A stretch of 64,000 nucleotides of DNA, taken from contig NZ_LSIC01000158.1 in the NCBI RefSeq assembly GCF_001556045.1, positions 18,827-82,826 on the forward strand. The letters run 5' to 3'. The position numbers and the translations under genes are program-made. The notes under the pieces were generated by a model. The model had not been told where the DNA came from. It ran no database searches and was given only the letters and a program-made list of their open reading frames with translations. This DNA is from Bradyrhizobium sp. CCH5-F6 (GTDB taxonomy: Bacteria > Pseudomonadota > Alphaproteobacteria > Rhizobiales > Xanthobacteraceae). How positions within the stretch are numbered: the first letter of the stretch is position 1; each line of letters begins with the position of its first letter. Positions 33,063 to 42,147 of the stretch are shown here, one piece after another.

Positions 33063-33902
33063 ATGAACACGCACCCCTTCGGCAAGACCGACGCCAACGT
33101 TTCCGTCATCGGGCAGGGCACGTGGTACCTCGACCATGGCGACCGCAAGCGCGCGATCGCGGCGCTTCAGCGCGGGCTCGATCTCGGCATGACCCATATC
33201 GACACCGCCGAGATGTATGGCGATGCCGAGCTCGTCATTGCTGATGCGATCGCGGGCCGGCGCGACGAGGTGTTCCTCGTCTCGAAAGTGCTGCCCAGCA
33301 ACGCCTCGCGGAACGGAACCATCACCGCTTGCGAGCGCTCGCTGAAGCGGCTCAAGACCGACCGGCTCGACTGCTATCTCTTGCACTGGCGCGGCTCCTA
33401 TCCACTGGAGGACACCGTCGCTGCGTTCGAGGAACTGGTGAAATCAGGCAAGATCAAATCCTGGGGCGTCTCCAACTTCGACGCGGACGATCTCGACGAA
33501 ATTCTCGACGTTGCGGGCGAGGGTCGGATCGCGTGCAACCAGGTGCTCTATCATCTCAAGGAACGCGCGATCGAGCATGCCGTGATCCCGTGGTGCGAGC
33601 GGCACGGCGTCGCCGTCGTTGCCTACTCGCCGTTCGGTCATGATGATTTCCCCGCAAGCAGCAGCAAGGGCGGCGCCGTGCTGGCCCGTATCGCGGAGGC
33701 GCGTCGTGTGACGCCGCGTCAGGTCGCGCTGAGCTTCCTCACCCGTGCGACTACGGTGTTCGCGATCCCGAAGGCCTCGTCTGCGGAGCATGCCGCCGAG
33801 AATGCGGCAGCCGGCGATCTCGTGCTGACGAAGGACGAGATTGCTGCGCTGGATGCCGCGTTCCCCCGCGGGCCGAAGCCGCGCGGCCTGCCCATGCTGT
33901 AG
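33063..33902 (+). CDS. Aldo/keto reductase
   Basis: A 279-residue (beta/alpha)8 NAD(P)H-dependent reductase. The catalytic tetrad is complete: Asp47, Tyr52, Lys75 and His108 (HIDTAEMYG, FLVSKV, LLHWRG). The coenzyme-binding end carries 'IPKASSAEHAAENA'. It is slightly shorter than average but complete. It stands alone between the nitrate operon and an exporter gene; the carbonyl substrate is unknown. Confidence 0.92.
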   Translation: MNTHPFGKTDANVSVIGQGTWYLDHGDRKRAIAALQRGLDLGMTHIDTAEMYGDAELVIADAIAGRRDEVFLVSKVLPSNASRNGTITACERSLKRLKTDRLDCYLLHWRGSYPLEDTVAAFEELVKSGKIKSWGVSNFDADDLDEILDVAGEGRIACNQVLYHLKERAIEHAVIPWCERHGVAVVAYSPFGHDDFPASSSKGGAVLARIAEARRVTPRQVALSFLTRATTVFAIPKASSAEHAAENAAAGDLVLTKDEIAALDAAFPRGPKPRGLPML

Positions 33903-34088
33903 TGCACAACGGGCAACATTAACGGAGCATTGACGCGCGCGGCGGCCCGCGCATATCGGCCTCCTGTTTTCTGAAGTTGTGAACGCGGCGCATTTGTCGT
34001 TTGTTGCCGGCGTTCTCGATTCGCATTTGCCCGGGTTCCAGCCGTGACACCGCCGCCCGCCGCAGCCGCAAGGCTCGACAGTATTCCC

Positions 34089-35030
34089 ATGCCCATTCCG
34101 GAGAAGAAGCAGGAGGCTCGCCGCGCGCCTGCGCGCGTCGATCATCCCTTCAGAGGGATTGCACTGGTCCTGCTGTCGACGATATTCCTCGGCTGTTCCG
34201 ACGTCACCGCGAAGTATCTGTCGACCAGCCTGCCGTCGATCGAGATCACCTGGATCCGCTTCCTCACCTTCACGCTGCTGTTCACGCCGGTGATGCTGCC
34301 CGCCTCGCCGCTCTATGCGATGCGCACGAAGCGTCCCGGCCTTCACGTGATGCGCGGCGCGGCGCTGCTTGGCTCCTCGCTGTTCTTCATCACGGGTCTC
34401 GGCTTCCTGCCGATCGCGGAGGCATCCGCCACCGGCTTCGTTGCGCCGCTGTTCGTCACGGCGCTTTCGATCGTCTTCCTCGGCGAGAAGGTCGGCATGC
34501 GCCGCTGGCTCGCGACCGCGCTCGGCCTCATCGGCGTGCTGATCATCCTGCGTCCGGGCACCAGCGCGTTTCACCCCGCCGCATTCTTTCCGTTGGTCTC
34601 GGCGGCATGCTGGGCCGGCACCCTGATCCTCACGCGCATGATGAGCGGGCGGGAAGCCGTCGTCACCACCATGGCCTACTCCTCGCTGACGGGGCTCGCG
34701 ATCCTGACCGCGCTGGTGCCGTTCGTCTGGGTCACGCCATCCTGGACCGCGGTCGCGCTCGGCATCTTCATCGGCGTCGCCTCGACCGCAGGCCAGTGGA
34801 TCGTCGTTCTCGCCTATCGCTATGGCGATGCCTCGGTGCTGGCACCTTTCTCCTACACGCAGTTGCTCTGGGTCAGCATCCTCGGCTTCTTCATCTTCGG
34901 TGAAGTGCCCGACGTCTTCACCATCACCGGCGCGGCCTTCATTGTCGCCAGCGGCCTCTACATCGCCCATCGCGAGCGTGTTCGTCGCGCCCAACTCCTG
35001 GTGCTGGAAGAGCGCTCCCCGAACGCCTGA
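34089..35030 (+). CDS. DMT-superfamily (EamA) transporter
   Basis: A 313-residue membrane protein with ten predicted helices in two EamA repeats (first from about residue 22, second from about 170). Segments like YSSLTGLAILTALVPFVW and LAPFSYTQLLWVSILGFFIF are typical. The ATG start is chosen over an in-frame GTG 45 bases earlier; neither has a clear ribosome site. Family members export metabolites or amino acids; the substrate cannot be predicted. It ends 60 bases before a dehydrogenase gene in the same direction. Confidence 0.9.
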   Translation: MPIPEKKQEARRAPARVDHPFRGIALVLLSTIFLGCSDVTAKYLSTSLPSIEITWIRFLTFTLLFTPVMLPASPLYAMRTKRPGLHVMRGAALLGSSLFFITGLGFLPIAEASATGFVAPLFVTALSIVFLGEKVGMRRWLATALGLIGVLIILRPGTSAFHPAAFFPLVSAACWAGTLILTRMMSGREAVVTTMAYSSLTGLAILTALVPFVWVTPSWTAVALGIFIGVASTAGQWIVVLAYRYGDASVLAPFSYTQLLWVSILGFFIFGEVPDVFTITGAAFIVASGLYIAHRERVRRAQLLVLEERSPNA

Positions 35031-35090
35031 CGCAAGTTCGCCCCTCGGGCGTCGTGGTATCAGCGCTCCAAACAAGACGGGAGGAGCCGG

Positions 35091-36170
35091 ATGCGAGCCG
35101 CGATTTTCAGGAACGGAGAGATCGTCGTCGACCGGATCGCGGAGCCGAAGCCGGGCCCCGGCCAGGTGCTGGTCAGGACGCTCGCCTGCGGCATCTGCGG
35201 CTCCGACCTGCACGCGCGCCAGCACGCCCATCGCATGGTGGAAATGACGCGGAAGACCGGGCGTAAGCCGATGGACCTCAGCCGCGACGTCGTGTTCGGC
35301 CACGAGTTCTGCTGCGAAATCGTCGACTACGGCGCCGGCACCGAGCGCAAGCTCAAGCCCAGCACCCGCGTCTGCTCGCTGCCGGCGCTGCTGACGCCGC
35401 AGGGCATCGAAGGCATCGGCTATTCCAACGACAATATCGGCGGCTATGCCGAGGCGATGCTGCTGAGCGAAGCGCTGCTGCTCGAAGTGCCCAACGGTCT
35501 TGCGCCGGAGCATGCCGCGCTCACCGAGCCGCTGGCGGTCGGCGTCCACGCCGTCGCGAAAGCCAATATCAGCGGCGGCGAGGTGCCGCTCGTGATCGGC
35601 TGCGGTCCGGTCGGCCTCGCGGTGATCGCTGCGCTGAAGCTCAGGAGCCTGCACCCGATCGTCGCCGCGGACTATTCGCCGGCCCGGCGCGCGCTCGCGG
35701 CGAAGCTGGGCGCGGACGTCGTGGTGGATCCCCGGGTCTCGCAGCCCTATGCGACCTGGGCCGAGCACGCGCAGATGTCGGAGGCGGAGAAGGCGGCGCG
35801 ACCGCCGTTCCGGGCCATGCTGCCGGCGCTGAAGCCGGCGATCATCTTCGAATGCGTTGGCGTGCCCGGCCTGCTGCAGCAGGTGTTCGAAGGCGCGCCG
35901 CGGGACGCGCGCATCGTCGTGGTCGGCGTCTGCATGGAGACCGACAGAACCGAGCCCATGCTCGGCATCATGAAGGAGCTCAATGTCCAGTACGTGCTAG
36001 GCTACACGCCGGACGAGTTTGCGGCGTCACTGCGGCTGATCGCGGAAGGGCAGGTGGATGCCGCGGCGATGGTGACGGCCGAGATTGGCCTCGACGGCGT
36101 CGCCAAGGCCTTCGCCGATCTCGCCAATCCGGAGATGCACACCAAGATCATCGTGCAGCCATGGCGTTGA
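35091..36170 (+). CDS. Zinc-binding dehydrogenase (MDR family), lacking the structural zinc site
   Basis: A 359-residue medium-chain dehydrogenase. The catalytic-zinc residues are in ACGICGSDLH and FGHEFC, and the nucleotide loop is VIGCGPVGLAVI. The four-cysteine structural zinc loop of classical alcohol dehydrogenases is missing: the matching stretch reads VCSLPALLTPQGIEG. That is seen in some polyol and quinone-oxidoreductase-like members. GGGAGGAG precedes the start. It may be cotranscribed with the EamA gene. Confidence 0.9.
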   Translation: MRAAIFRNGEIVVDRIAEPKPGPGQVLVRTLACGICGSDLHARQHAHRMVEMTRKTGRKPMDLSRDVVFGHEFCCEIVDYGAGTERKLKPSTRVCSLPALLTPQGIEGIGYSNDNIGGYAEAMLLSEALLLEVPNGLAPEHAALTEPLAVGVHAVAKANISGGEVPLVIGCGPVGLAVIAALKLRSLHPIVAADYSPARRALAAKLGADVVVDPRVSQPYATWAEHAQMSEAEKAARPPFRAMLPALKPAIIFECVGVPGLLQQVFEGAPRDARIVVVGVCMETDRTEPMLGIMKELNVQYVLGYTPDEFAASLRLIAEGQVDAAAMVTAEIGLDGVAKAFADLANPEMHTKIIVQPWR

Positions 36171-36177
36171 CGGCCGC

Positions 36178-36261
36178 GTAGGGTGGGCAAAGCGCAGCGT
36201 GCCCACCATTCTCACCGCAAACACGGACGCATGGTGGGCACGGCGCCACGCGCCTTTGCCC
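36178..36261. repeat. Intergenic inverted repeat, family C (copy 1)
   Basis: GTAGGGTGGGCAAAGCGCAG and GTGCCCACCAT on the left, then ATGGTGGGCAC and GCGCCTTTGCCC on the right: two nested palindromes. It belongs to the same family as 42037-42126. It lies between convergent dehydrogenase and PPK2 genes. Confidence 0.75.
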
Positions 36262-36278
36262 GACCTGCGAGACCGCCG

Positions 36279-37199
36279 TCAATATTTCGCCGGCACGTAC
36301 ATCTCCGGCGGCACCGGGCCTCGCTGATAGTCGGGGTTGCGCACGCGCGGCGGCAGCGTCACCGGAGCCCGCGCGACCTCCTGGTACGGGATCTGAGTCA
36401 ATAGATGCGCGATGCAGTTGAGCCGGGCGCGCTTCTTGTCCACGGCATCGACGATCCACCATGGGCTATCCGGCAGATGCGTGTGCTCCAGCATCGTCTC
36501 CTTGGCCTTGGTGTACGCCTCCCAGCGACTGCGGGACTCGACGTCCATCGGGCTCAGCTTCCACTGCTTCAGGGGATCCTTGATGCGCATGGTGAAGCGG
36601 AACTGCTGCTCGTCGTCGGTGATCGAGAACCAGTACTTGACCATGATGATGCCGGAGCGGATCAGCATGCGCTCGAATTCCGGCACTGACTTGAAGAACT
36701 CCTGATATTCGTCCTCCAAGCAGAACCCCATCACGCGCTCGACGCCGGCGCGGTTGTACCAGCTGCGGTCGAACAGCACGATCTCGCCGCCGGCCGGCAG
36801 GTGCGCGACGTAGCGCTGGAAATACCATTGCGTGCGCTCGCGTTCGTTCGGCGCCGGAAGCGCCGCGACGCGGCAGATGCGGGGATTGAGTCGCTGGGTG
36901 ATGCGCTTGATCACGCCGCCCTTGCCGGCGGAGTCGCGGCCCTCGAACAGCACCACGACCTTCTTCTTCTCGCTCTGCACCCAGTCCTGGAGCTTGACGA
37001 GCTCACCCTGGAGGCGAAGCAGTTCCCGGAAATAGAGCCTGCGATCAACCGTCGCTTTCAGCGTTCCGGCCTCGTCGAGGAGCTCGTCGAGACGGGTATC
37101 ATCCAGCTCCATCTCCAGTTCCTCGTCGAGATCGTCTGCCATTTCCCGGATGATGCGCTCGCGCTTGGAGGCCTGGGATTTTCGATCGGATGCGGTCAT
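36279..37199 (-). CDS. ppk2: Polyphosphate kinase 2 (PPK2 class I)
   Basis: A 306-residue P-loop kinase that moves phosphate between polyphosphate and nucleotides. Walker A GRDSAGKGG is at about 87-95. Walker B FDRSWYNR is at about 143-150, followed by AGVERVMGF, and the lid region carries the conserved arginines. An acidic N-terminal helix (ADDLDEELEMELDD) precedes the domain. Length fits single-domain PPK2. Class I usually makes NTP from polyphosphate; the nucleotide choice is not readable. A monocistronic unit. Confidence 0.93.
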   Translation of the reverse strand: MTASDRKSQASKRERIIREMADDLDEELEMELDDTRLDELLDEAGTLKATVDRRLYFRELLRLQGELVKLQDWVQSEKKKVVVLFEGRDSAGKGGVIKRITQRLNPRICRVAALPAPNERERTQWYFQRYVAHLPAGGEIVLFDRSWYNRAGVERVMGFCLEDEYQEFFKSVPEFERMLIRSGIIMVKYWFSITDDEQQFRFTMRIKDPLKQWKLSPMDVESRSRWEAYTKAKETMLEHTHLPDSPWWIVDAVDKKRARLNCIAHLLTQIPYQEVARAPVTLPPRVRNPDYQRGPVPPEMYVPAKY

Positions 37200-37287
37200 G
37201 GGTCCTTCTCTCGGCTCGGATACCAGTCACAACGACCATCGGCGGGGTTTGTTGCGTCCATGTGACATGCGATCCCGTTGACGCAGG

Positions 37288-37749
37288 TCACACCGGCAGC
37301 GCGATCGAATACTTCACCTGGCTCAGCGCAAAGCTCGACTCGATCGAGGCGATGCCGTCGAGCCGGGTCAGCTTGGTCTTGAGGAACGTCTCGTAGGAGG
37401 CGAGGTCGGCGGCGACGACGCGGAGCAGGTAGTCGCGATTGCCGGTCATCAGATAGCATTCCAGCACCTCGTCCCATTTCGAGATCGCGCGGGCGAAGCG
37501 GTTGAGGTCCTCCTCCTTCTGCCGCGCCAGCTTGATCGAGATGAACACGCTGACATGCAGGCCGAGTGCCTTCTGGTCCACGGTCGCGATATAGCGCGAG
37601 ATCACGCCGCGCTCTTCCAGCAGCTTGACCCGGCGATGGCAGGGTGAGACGGAGAGTCCGACCTTGTCGGCAAGCTCCTGCATGGTCATCCGGCTGTCGT
37701 TCTGGAGGTGGCTGAGGATTTTGCGGTCGATGGCGTCGAGCTCTGGCAT
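37288..37749 (-). CDS. Lrp/AsnC-family transcriptional regulator
   Basis: A 153-residue regulator: an N-terminal HTH (about 1-60; DAIDRKILSHLQNDSRMTMQ, then LADKVGLSVSPCHRRVKLLE) and a C-terminal RAM ligand domain (about 65-150; VLECYLMTGNRDYLLRVVA). The start MPELDAID is fixed by homology to the family; longer open frame upstream is a shadow of the divergent gene. It is divergent from an AceE/MdeB-type E1 gene, with a candidate operator between them, and probably controls it in response to an amino acid. Confidence 0.92.
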   Translation of the reverse strand: MPELDAIDRKILSHLQNDSRMTMQELADKVGLSVSPCHRRVKLLEERGVISRYIATVDQKALGLHVSVFISIKLARQKEEDLNRFARAISKWDEVLECYLMTGNRDYLLRVVAADLASYETFLKTKLTRLDGIASIESSFALSQVKYSIALPV

Positions 37750-37778
37750 TGGGATGGAACCTGGGTCAGGAAGGGTCT

Positions 37779-37799
37779 GATTGGTAAAATATCCCAATC
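37779..37799. promoter_or_regulatory. Candidate Lrp-type operator
   Basis: GATTGG-TAAAATATC-CCAATC: six-base inverted arms around an AT-rich nine-base centre, in the divergent promoter region and the right size for an Lrp/AsnC site. Confidence 0.55.
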
Positions 37800-37881
37800 C
37801 TGGCCGGTATGGCGCGAAAAATTGAGAAGTTTGGCGCGGCCCGCAGGGGTATGATCGGGGCTTGTTTCCCGGAGCATCGCC

Positions 37882-40245
37882 ATGCCCGTTGACCCCGCTC
37901 GCCTCGACACCCTGACTGCGCTCGCCCGCAAGGCGCTGTGGCTGTCGTCCTGGACCATCCACCACGCCAACCACATTCGCGCCAATGCGGACGGCCTCAA
38001 GGTCGGCGGCCACCAGGCCTCCTCCGCCTCGCTCGCGACCATCATGTCCGCGCTGTACTTCCACGTGCTGCGCCCCGAGGATCGCGTTGCGGTGAAGCCG
38101 CATGCGAGCCCGGTCTTCCACGCCATCCAGTATCTGTTCGGCCGGCAGAGTCGCGAGAAGCTGGAGAACTTTCGCGGCTTCAAGGGCGCGCAGTCCTATC
38201 CCTCGCGCACCAAGGACGTCGACGACGTCGATTTCTCCACCGGCTCGGTCGGCCTCGGCGTCGCGCAGACGCTGTTCTCTTCGCTTGTGCAGGACTACGT
38301 CAAGGCGCATGGCTGGATGAAGGACCGCCGCGAAGGGCGGATGATTGCGCTCGTCGGCGACGCCGAGATGGACGAGGGCAACATCTTCGAGGCCCTGGCG
38401 GAGGGCTGGAAGCACGGCCTGCGCAACACCTGGTGGGTGGTCGACTATAACAGGCAGTCGCTCGACGCCGTCGTTCGCGAGGGGCTCTGGGAAAAGTTCG
38501 AGACCATGTTCCGCAATTTCGGCTGGGACGTGGTGATCGTGAAATACGGCCGCCTGATGCGCGAAGCGTTTGCGGAAGCGGGCGGCGAGGCGCTCAAGCG
38601 CTGGATCGACAATTGCCCGAACGCACTCTATGCGGCGCTGTGCTTCCAGGGCGGTGCGGCCTTCCGCAAGCATCTGCACGACGAGATCGGCGACCAGGGC
38701 CCGATCACGAAGCTGATCGACAGGCGCAACGACGAGGAGCTGCTCGCGTTGATGTCGAACCTCGGCGGCCACGATATGGCGAGCATGCTCGAGGCGTTCG
38801 ATTCCATCGATCACGATCGCCCGGTCTGCTTCATCGCCTATACCATCAAGGGTGTCGGCCTGCCGTTCCAGGGCCACAAGGACAACCACGCCGGCCTGAT
38901 GACGGTCGCGCAGATGGAGAAGTATCGCGACAGCCAGAACATCCGGCTCGGACATGAATGGGACAAGTTCGAAGGGTTGTCGCAGGATGCGGCCGAGCTC
39001 GAGGCTTTCCTCTCGCGTGTGCCGTTCAACCAGGACGGCCGCCGGCTGACGGCGCCCGTCGTTGAGGTGCCGCAGCAGCTGGCCTTCAAGCCGTCGCCGC
39101 AGATGTCGACCCAACAGGGCTTTGGCCTCGTGCTGAACGAGATCGCCCGCAGCGACAGCGAGCTGGCGAGGCGTATCGTCACGACCTCGCCCGACGTCAC
39201 TGTTTCCACCAATCTCGGTCCCTGGGTGAACCGCCGCGGCCTGTTCGCGCGCGCCGAGAAGGCGGATTTATTCCGCAGCGAGAAAATTCCGTCCACTTAC
39301 AATTGGGACGCCTCGCCCAAGGGCCAGCATCTCGAGCTCGGCATCGCCGAGATGAACCTGTTCATCATGCTCTCCGCGCTCGGCCTGTCGCACCAGATCA
39401 ACGGCGAGCGGCTGCTGCCCGTCGGCACGCTCTACGATCCCTTCATCGAGCGCGGGCTCGATGCGCTGAACTATGCCTGCTACCAGGACGCCCGCTTCAT
39501 GGTGGCGGCGACGCCATCAGGCATCACGCTCGCGCCGGAGGGCGGCGCGCACCAGTCGATCGCGACGCCGCTGATCGGCATGGCGCAGGACGGGCTCGCC
39601 TCGTTCGAGCCGGCCTTCGTGGACGAGCTCGCCGTGATCATGGCGTTCGGTTTTGAGCACATGCAGCGCGAGGCGGGCGAGGGCGGCTCGGTTTATTTGC
39701 GCCTTTCCACGCGCAGCATCGAGCAGGCGCAGCGGATCATGACGCCGGAACTGAGGCAGGGCATCACCGACGGCGCCTATTGGCTGCGCAAGCCGGGCCC
39801 GAATGCCGAAGTCGTGATCGCCTATACCGGCGCAGTCGCGCCGGAGGCGATCGAGGCCACCGGCTTCATCGGCGAGAGCCGCCGCGACGTCGGCCTGCTC
39901 GCGATCACCTCGGCGGATCGTCTCCACGCCGGTTGGACCGCCGCGCGAAAATTGCGGCGCGACCGCCGCGGCGTGCAGCATCTCAGCCACATCGAAAAGC
40001 TGCTGGCGCCGCTGGCGCGCGACTGCGGCATCGTGACCGTGATCGACGGTCATCCCTCCGCGCTGGGCTGGCTCGGCAGCGTCCGCGGCCACCGCGTCGA
40101 GGCACTCGGCGTCGAGCAGTTCGGCCAGACCGGCAGCATCGCGGACCTTTATCGGCACTACGGCATCGATGCGAATGCGATCATCGATGCGGCCGAAAGC
40201 CTCACCACCGGCGCGCCCGTGCTGCACCGGAAGATGGCGGTGTAG
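37882..40245 (+). CDS. 2-oxoacid dehydrogenase E1 / transketolase-like protein (AceE/MdeB type)
   Basis: A 787-residue thiamine-diphosphate enzyme related to the homodimeric pyruvate dehydrogenase E1 (AceE) and MdeB. The ThDP-magnesium motif is GDAEMDEGN at about 159-167 ending at Asn190. The pyrimidine domain starts around 400 with the catalytic glutamate segment GQHLELGIAEMNLF. It is about 100 residues shorter than E. coli AceE. No E2 or E3 gene is adjacent. The pairing with a divergent Lrp regulator recalls the mdeR-mdeB arrangement, where MdeB oxidises 2-oxobutyrate from methionine; a methionine gamma-lyase is absent here. Confidence 0.87.
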   Translation: MPVDPARLDTLTALARKALWLSSWTIHHANHIRANADGLKVGGHQASSASLATIMSALYFHVLRPEDRVAVKPHASPVFHAIQYLFGRQSREKLENFRGFKGAQSYPSRTKDVDDVDFSTGSVGLGVAQTLFSSLVQDYVKAHGWMKDRREGRMIALVGDAEMDEGNIFEALAEGWKHGLRNTWWVVDYNRQSLDAVVREGLWEKFETMFRNFGWDVVIVKYGRLMREAFAEAGGEALKRWIDNCPNALYAALCFQGGAAFRKHLHDEIGDQGPITKLIDRRNDEELLALMSNLGGHDMASMLEAFDSIDHDRPVCFIAYTIKGVGLPFQGHKDNHAGLMTVAQMEKYRDSQNIRLGHEWDKFEGLSQDAAELEAFLSRVPFNQDGRRLTAPVVEVPQQLAFKPSPQMSTQQGFGLVLNEIARSDSELARRIVTTSPDVTVSTNLGPWVNRRGLFARAEKADLFRSEKIPSTYNWDASPKGQHLELGIAEMNLFIMLSALGLSHQINGERLLPVGTLYDPFIERGLDALNYACYQDARFMVAATPSGITLAPEGGAHQSIATPLIGMAQDGLASFEPAFVDELAVIMAFGFEHMQREAGEGGSVYLRLSTRSIEQAQRIMTPELRQGITDGAYWLRKPGPNAEVVIAYTGAVAPEAIEATGFIGESRRDVGLLAITSADRLHAGWTAARKLRRDRRGVQHLSHIEKLLAPLARDCGIVTVIDGHPSALGWLGSVRGHRVEALGVEQFGQTGSIADLYRHYGIDANAIIDAAESLTTGAPVLHRKMAV

Positions 40246-40261
40246 CTGAGGTAACCCCGCT

Positions 40262-40364
40262 GTCATTCCGGGGCGCGCGAAGCGCGAGCCCGGAATCCAT
40301 CGGGCGTCAGGCCACGTGGTGAAATGGATTCCGGGCTCGCGACTTTGTCGCGCCCCGGAATGAC
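40262..40364. repeat. Intergenic inverted repeat, family B (copy 1)
   Basis: Left arm GTCATTCCGGGGCGCGCGAA and GCCCGGAATCCAT; right arm ATGGATTCCGGGCTCGCG and CGCCCCGGAATGAC. A near-perfect 100-base hairpin after the E1 gene. Related to 53174-53281. Confidence 0.85.
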
Positions 40365-40517
40365 GGCCGTGAGAGCCTTGCCACGCTCCCGCCATCGGCT
40401 CATATAACCTCCGTCCGCCGCAACGCTGGCCCCGCATATGGCGGGTTCAATTGCCGGCGCTTTCGTGCAAGGATGCCTGCCGAAACGCCCCCTCCAAGCC
40501 CCAAGAAGAGGTTAATG

Positions 40518-41948
40518 ATGGTCAATCGCATGCAATTCTACATCGACGGCGCCTGGGTCGATCCCGCCGTCAAGAAGTCCACCGCCGTGGTCAATCCGGC
40601 GACGGAAGAGGCGATGTACGAGGTTGCGCTGGGCTCCAAGGCCGACGTGGACAAGGCCGTCGCCGCCGCCAAGCGCGCCTTTGCCACCTTCTCACAGACC
40701 AGCCGCGACGAGCGCGTCGCGCTGCTGTCGAAGATCATCGAGATCTACAAGGGCCGTCTCAAGGAGATCGGCGCCGCCGTCTCCGACGAAATGGGCGCAC
40801 CGCTGCCGATGGCGGAAAAGCTGCAGGCCGGCGCCGGCCTCGGCCATCTCATGACCACGCTCGACGTGCTCAAGAACTATCATTTCGAGGAGCCGGTCGG
40901 CACCGCCATGGTGCTGCGCGAGCCGATCGGCGTGGTCGGCATGATCACGCCCTGGAACTGGCCGCTGAACCAGATCGCCTGCAAGGTCGCGCCCGCGCTC
41001 GCCGCCGGCTGCACCATGATCCTCAAGCCGTCGGAGTTCACCCCGACCTCGGCGCTGATCTTCGCCGAGATCCTGCATGAAGCCGGCGTGCCCAAGGGCG
41101 TGTTCAACCTCGTCAACGGCCTCGGGCCCGAGGTCGGTGCCGCCATGAGCGAGCATCCCGATATCGACATGATCTCCTTCACCGGCTCGACCCGCGCCGG
41201 CATCGACGTGGCCAAGCGCGCCGCGCCGACCGTCAAGCGCGTCAGCCAGGAGCTCGGCGGCAAGTCGCCGAACGTCATCCTCGAAGGCGCCGACCTCCAG
41301 AAGGCGGTGACCGGCGGCGTGATGCACATGTTCAACAACTCCGGCCAGTCCTGCAACGCGCCCTCGCGCATGATCGTGCCGGCCTCGAAGATGAAGGAAG
41401 TCGCCGCGATCGCGAAAGCCGTCGCCGACAAGACCAAGGCCGGCGATCCCCGCGCCGAAGGCACCACCATCGGCCCGGTGGTGAACCGCGGTCAGTGGGA
41501 CAAGATCCAGGGCCTGATCAAGAAGGGCATCGACGAGGGCGCTACGCTCGTCGCCGGTGGCCCGGGCCTGCCCGAAGGCGTCAACAAGGGCTTCTATGTC
41601 CGCCCGACCATCTTCGCCGACGTCACCCCTGACATGACGATCGCGCGCGAGGAAATCTTCGGACCGGTGCTGACGATCATCGGCGCCAAGGACGAGGCCG
41701 ACGCGGTCAAGATCGCCAACGACACGCCTTATGGCCTCGCCGGTTATGTCTATGGTCCGTCGGTCGAGGATGCCAAGCGCGTCGGTCGCCAGATCCGCGC
41801 CGGCAACGTCAACCTTCAGGGCGTGCCCAACGACCGTACCGCGCCGTTCGGCGGCTACAAGCAGTCCGGCAACGGCCGCGAGTGGGGCAAGTTCGGCCTC
41901 GAGGACTTCCTCGAAGTGAAGGCCGTCGCCGGCTTCAACGCGGCGTAA
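40518..41948 (+). CDS. NAD(P)-dependent aldehyde dehydrogenase
   Basis: A 476-residue aldehyde dehydrogenase. Asn147 (PWNWPLN), Glu245 (ELGGKSP) and nucleophile Cys279 (GQSCNAPS) form the active site; the coenzyme loop is FTGSTRAG. Length is standard. The second of two adjacent ATGs is chosen because AGAGG is better spaced from it. It is closed by a textbook terminator, so it is a single-gene transcript. Substrate unknown. Confidence 0.93.
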   Translation: MVNRMQFYIDGAWVDPAVKKSTAVVNPATEEAMYEVALGSKADVDKAVAAAKRAFATFSQTSRDERVALLSKIIEIYKGRLKEIGAAVSDEMGAPLPMAEKLQAGAGLGHLMTTLDVLKNYHFEEPVGTAMVLREPIGVVGMITPWNWPLNQIACKVAPALAAGCTMILKPSEFTPTSALIFAEILHEAGVPKGVFNLVNGLGPEVGAAMSEHPDIDMISFTGSTRAGIDVAKRAAPTVKRVSQELGGKSPNVILEGADLQKAVTGGVMHMFNNSGQSCNAPSRMIVPASKMKEVAAIAKAVADKTKAGDPRAEGTTIGPVVNRGQWDKIQGLIKKGIDEGATLVAGGPGLPEGVNKGFYVRPTIFADVTPDMTIAREEIFGPVLTIIGAKDEADAVKIANDTPYGLAGYVYGPSVEDAKRVGRQIRAGNVNLQGVPNDRTAPFGGYKQSGNGREWGKFGLEDFLEVKAVAGFNAA

Positions 41949-41971
41949 GCATCATCGCGTGAACGACCATG

Positions 41972-42003
41972 ACGCCGGAGCGGGCAACCGCTCCGGCGTT
42001 TTT
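41972..42003 (+). terminator. Rho-independent terminator after the aldehyde dehydrogenase gene
   Basis: CGCCGGAGCGG-GCAA-CCGCTCCGGCG followed by TTTTT: 11 perfect pairs, tetraloop and T-run. The clearest terminator in the window. Confidence 0.93.
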
Positions 42004-42036
42004 GTCTGCCCGGCGTCATTTGCTAGGAGCGAACTT

Positions 42037-42126
42037 CGTAGGGTGGGTTAGCGAAGCGTAACCCACCACGTCTGTCACCGCGGACACCAAAGAGGTGGGT
42101 TACGCCTTCGGCTAACCCACCCTACG
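42037..42126. repeat. Intergenic inverted repeat, family C (copy 2)
   Basis: CGTAGGGTGGGTTAGCGAAG with CGTAACCCACC on the left and GGTGGGTTACGCC with GGCTAACCCACCCTACG on the right: each arm is itself palindromic and the two mirror each other. Lies between convergent aldehyde dehydrogenase and lactonase genes. Confidence 0.85.
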
Positions 42127-42147
42127 AAGCGGTCGTTTGCGGAGAGA

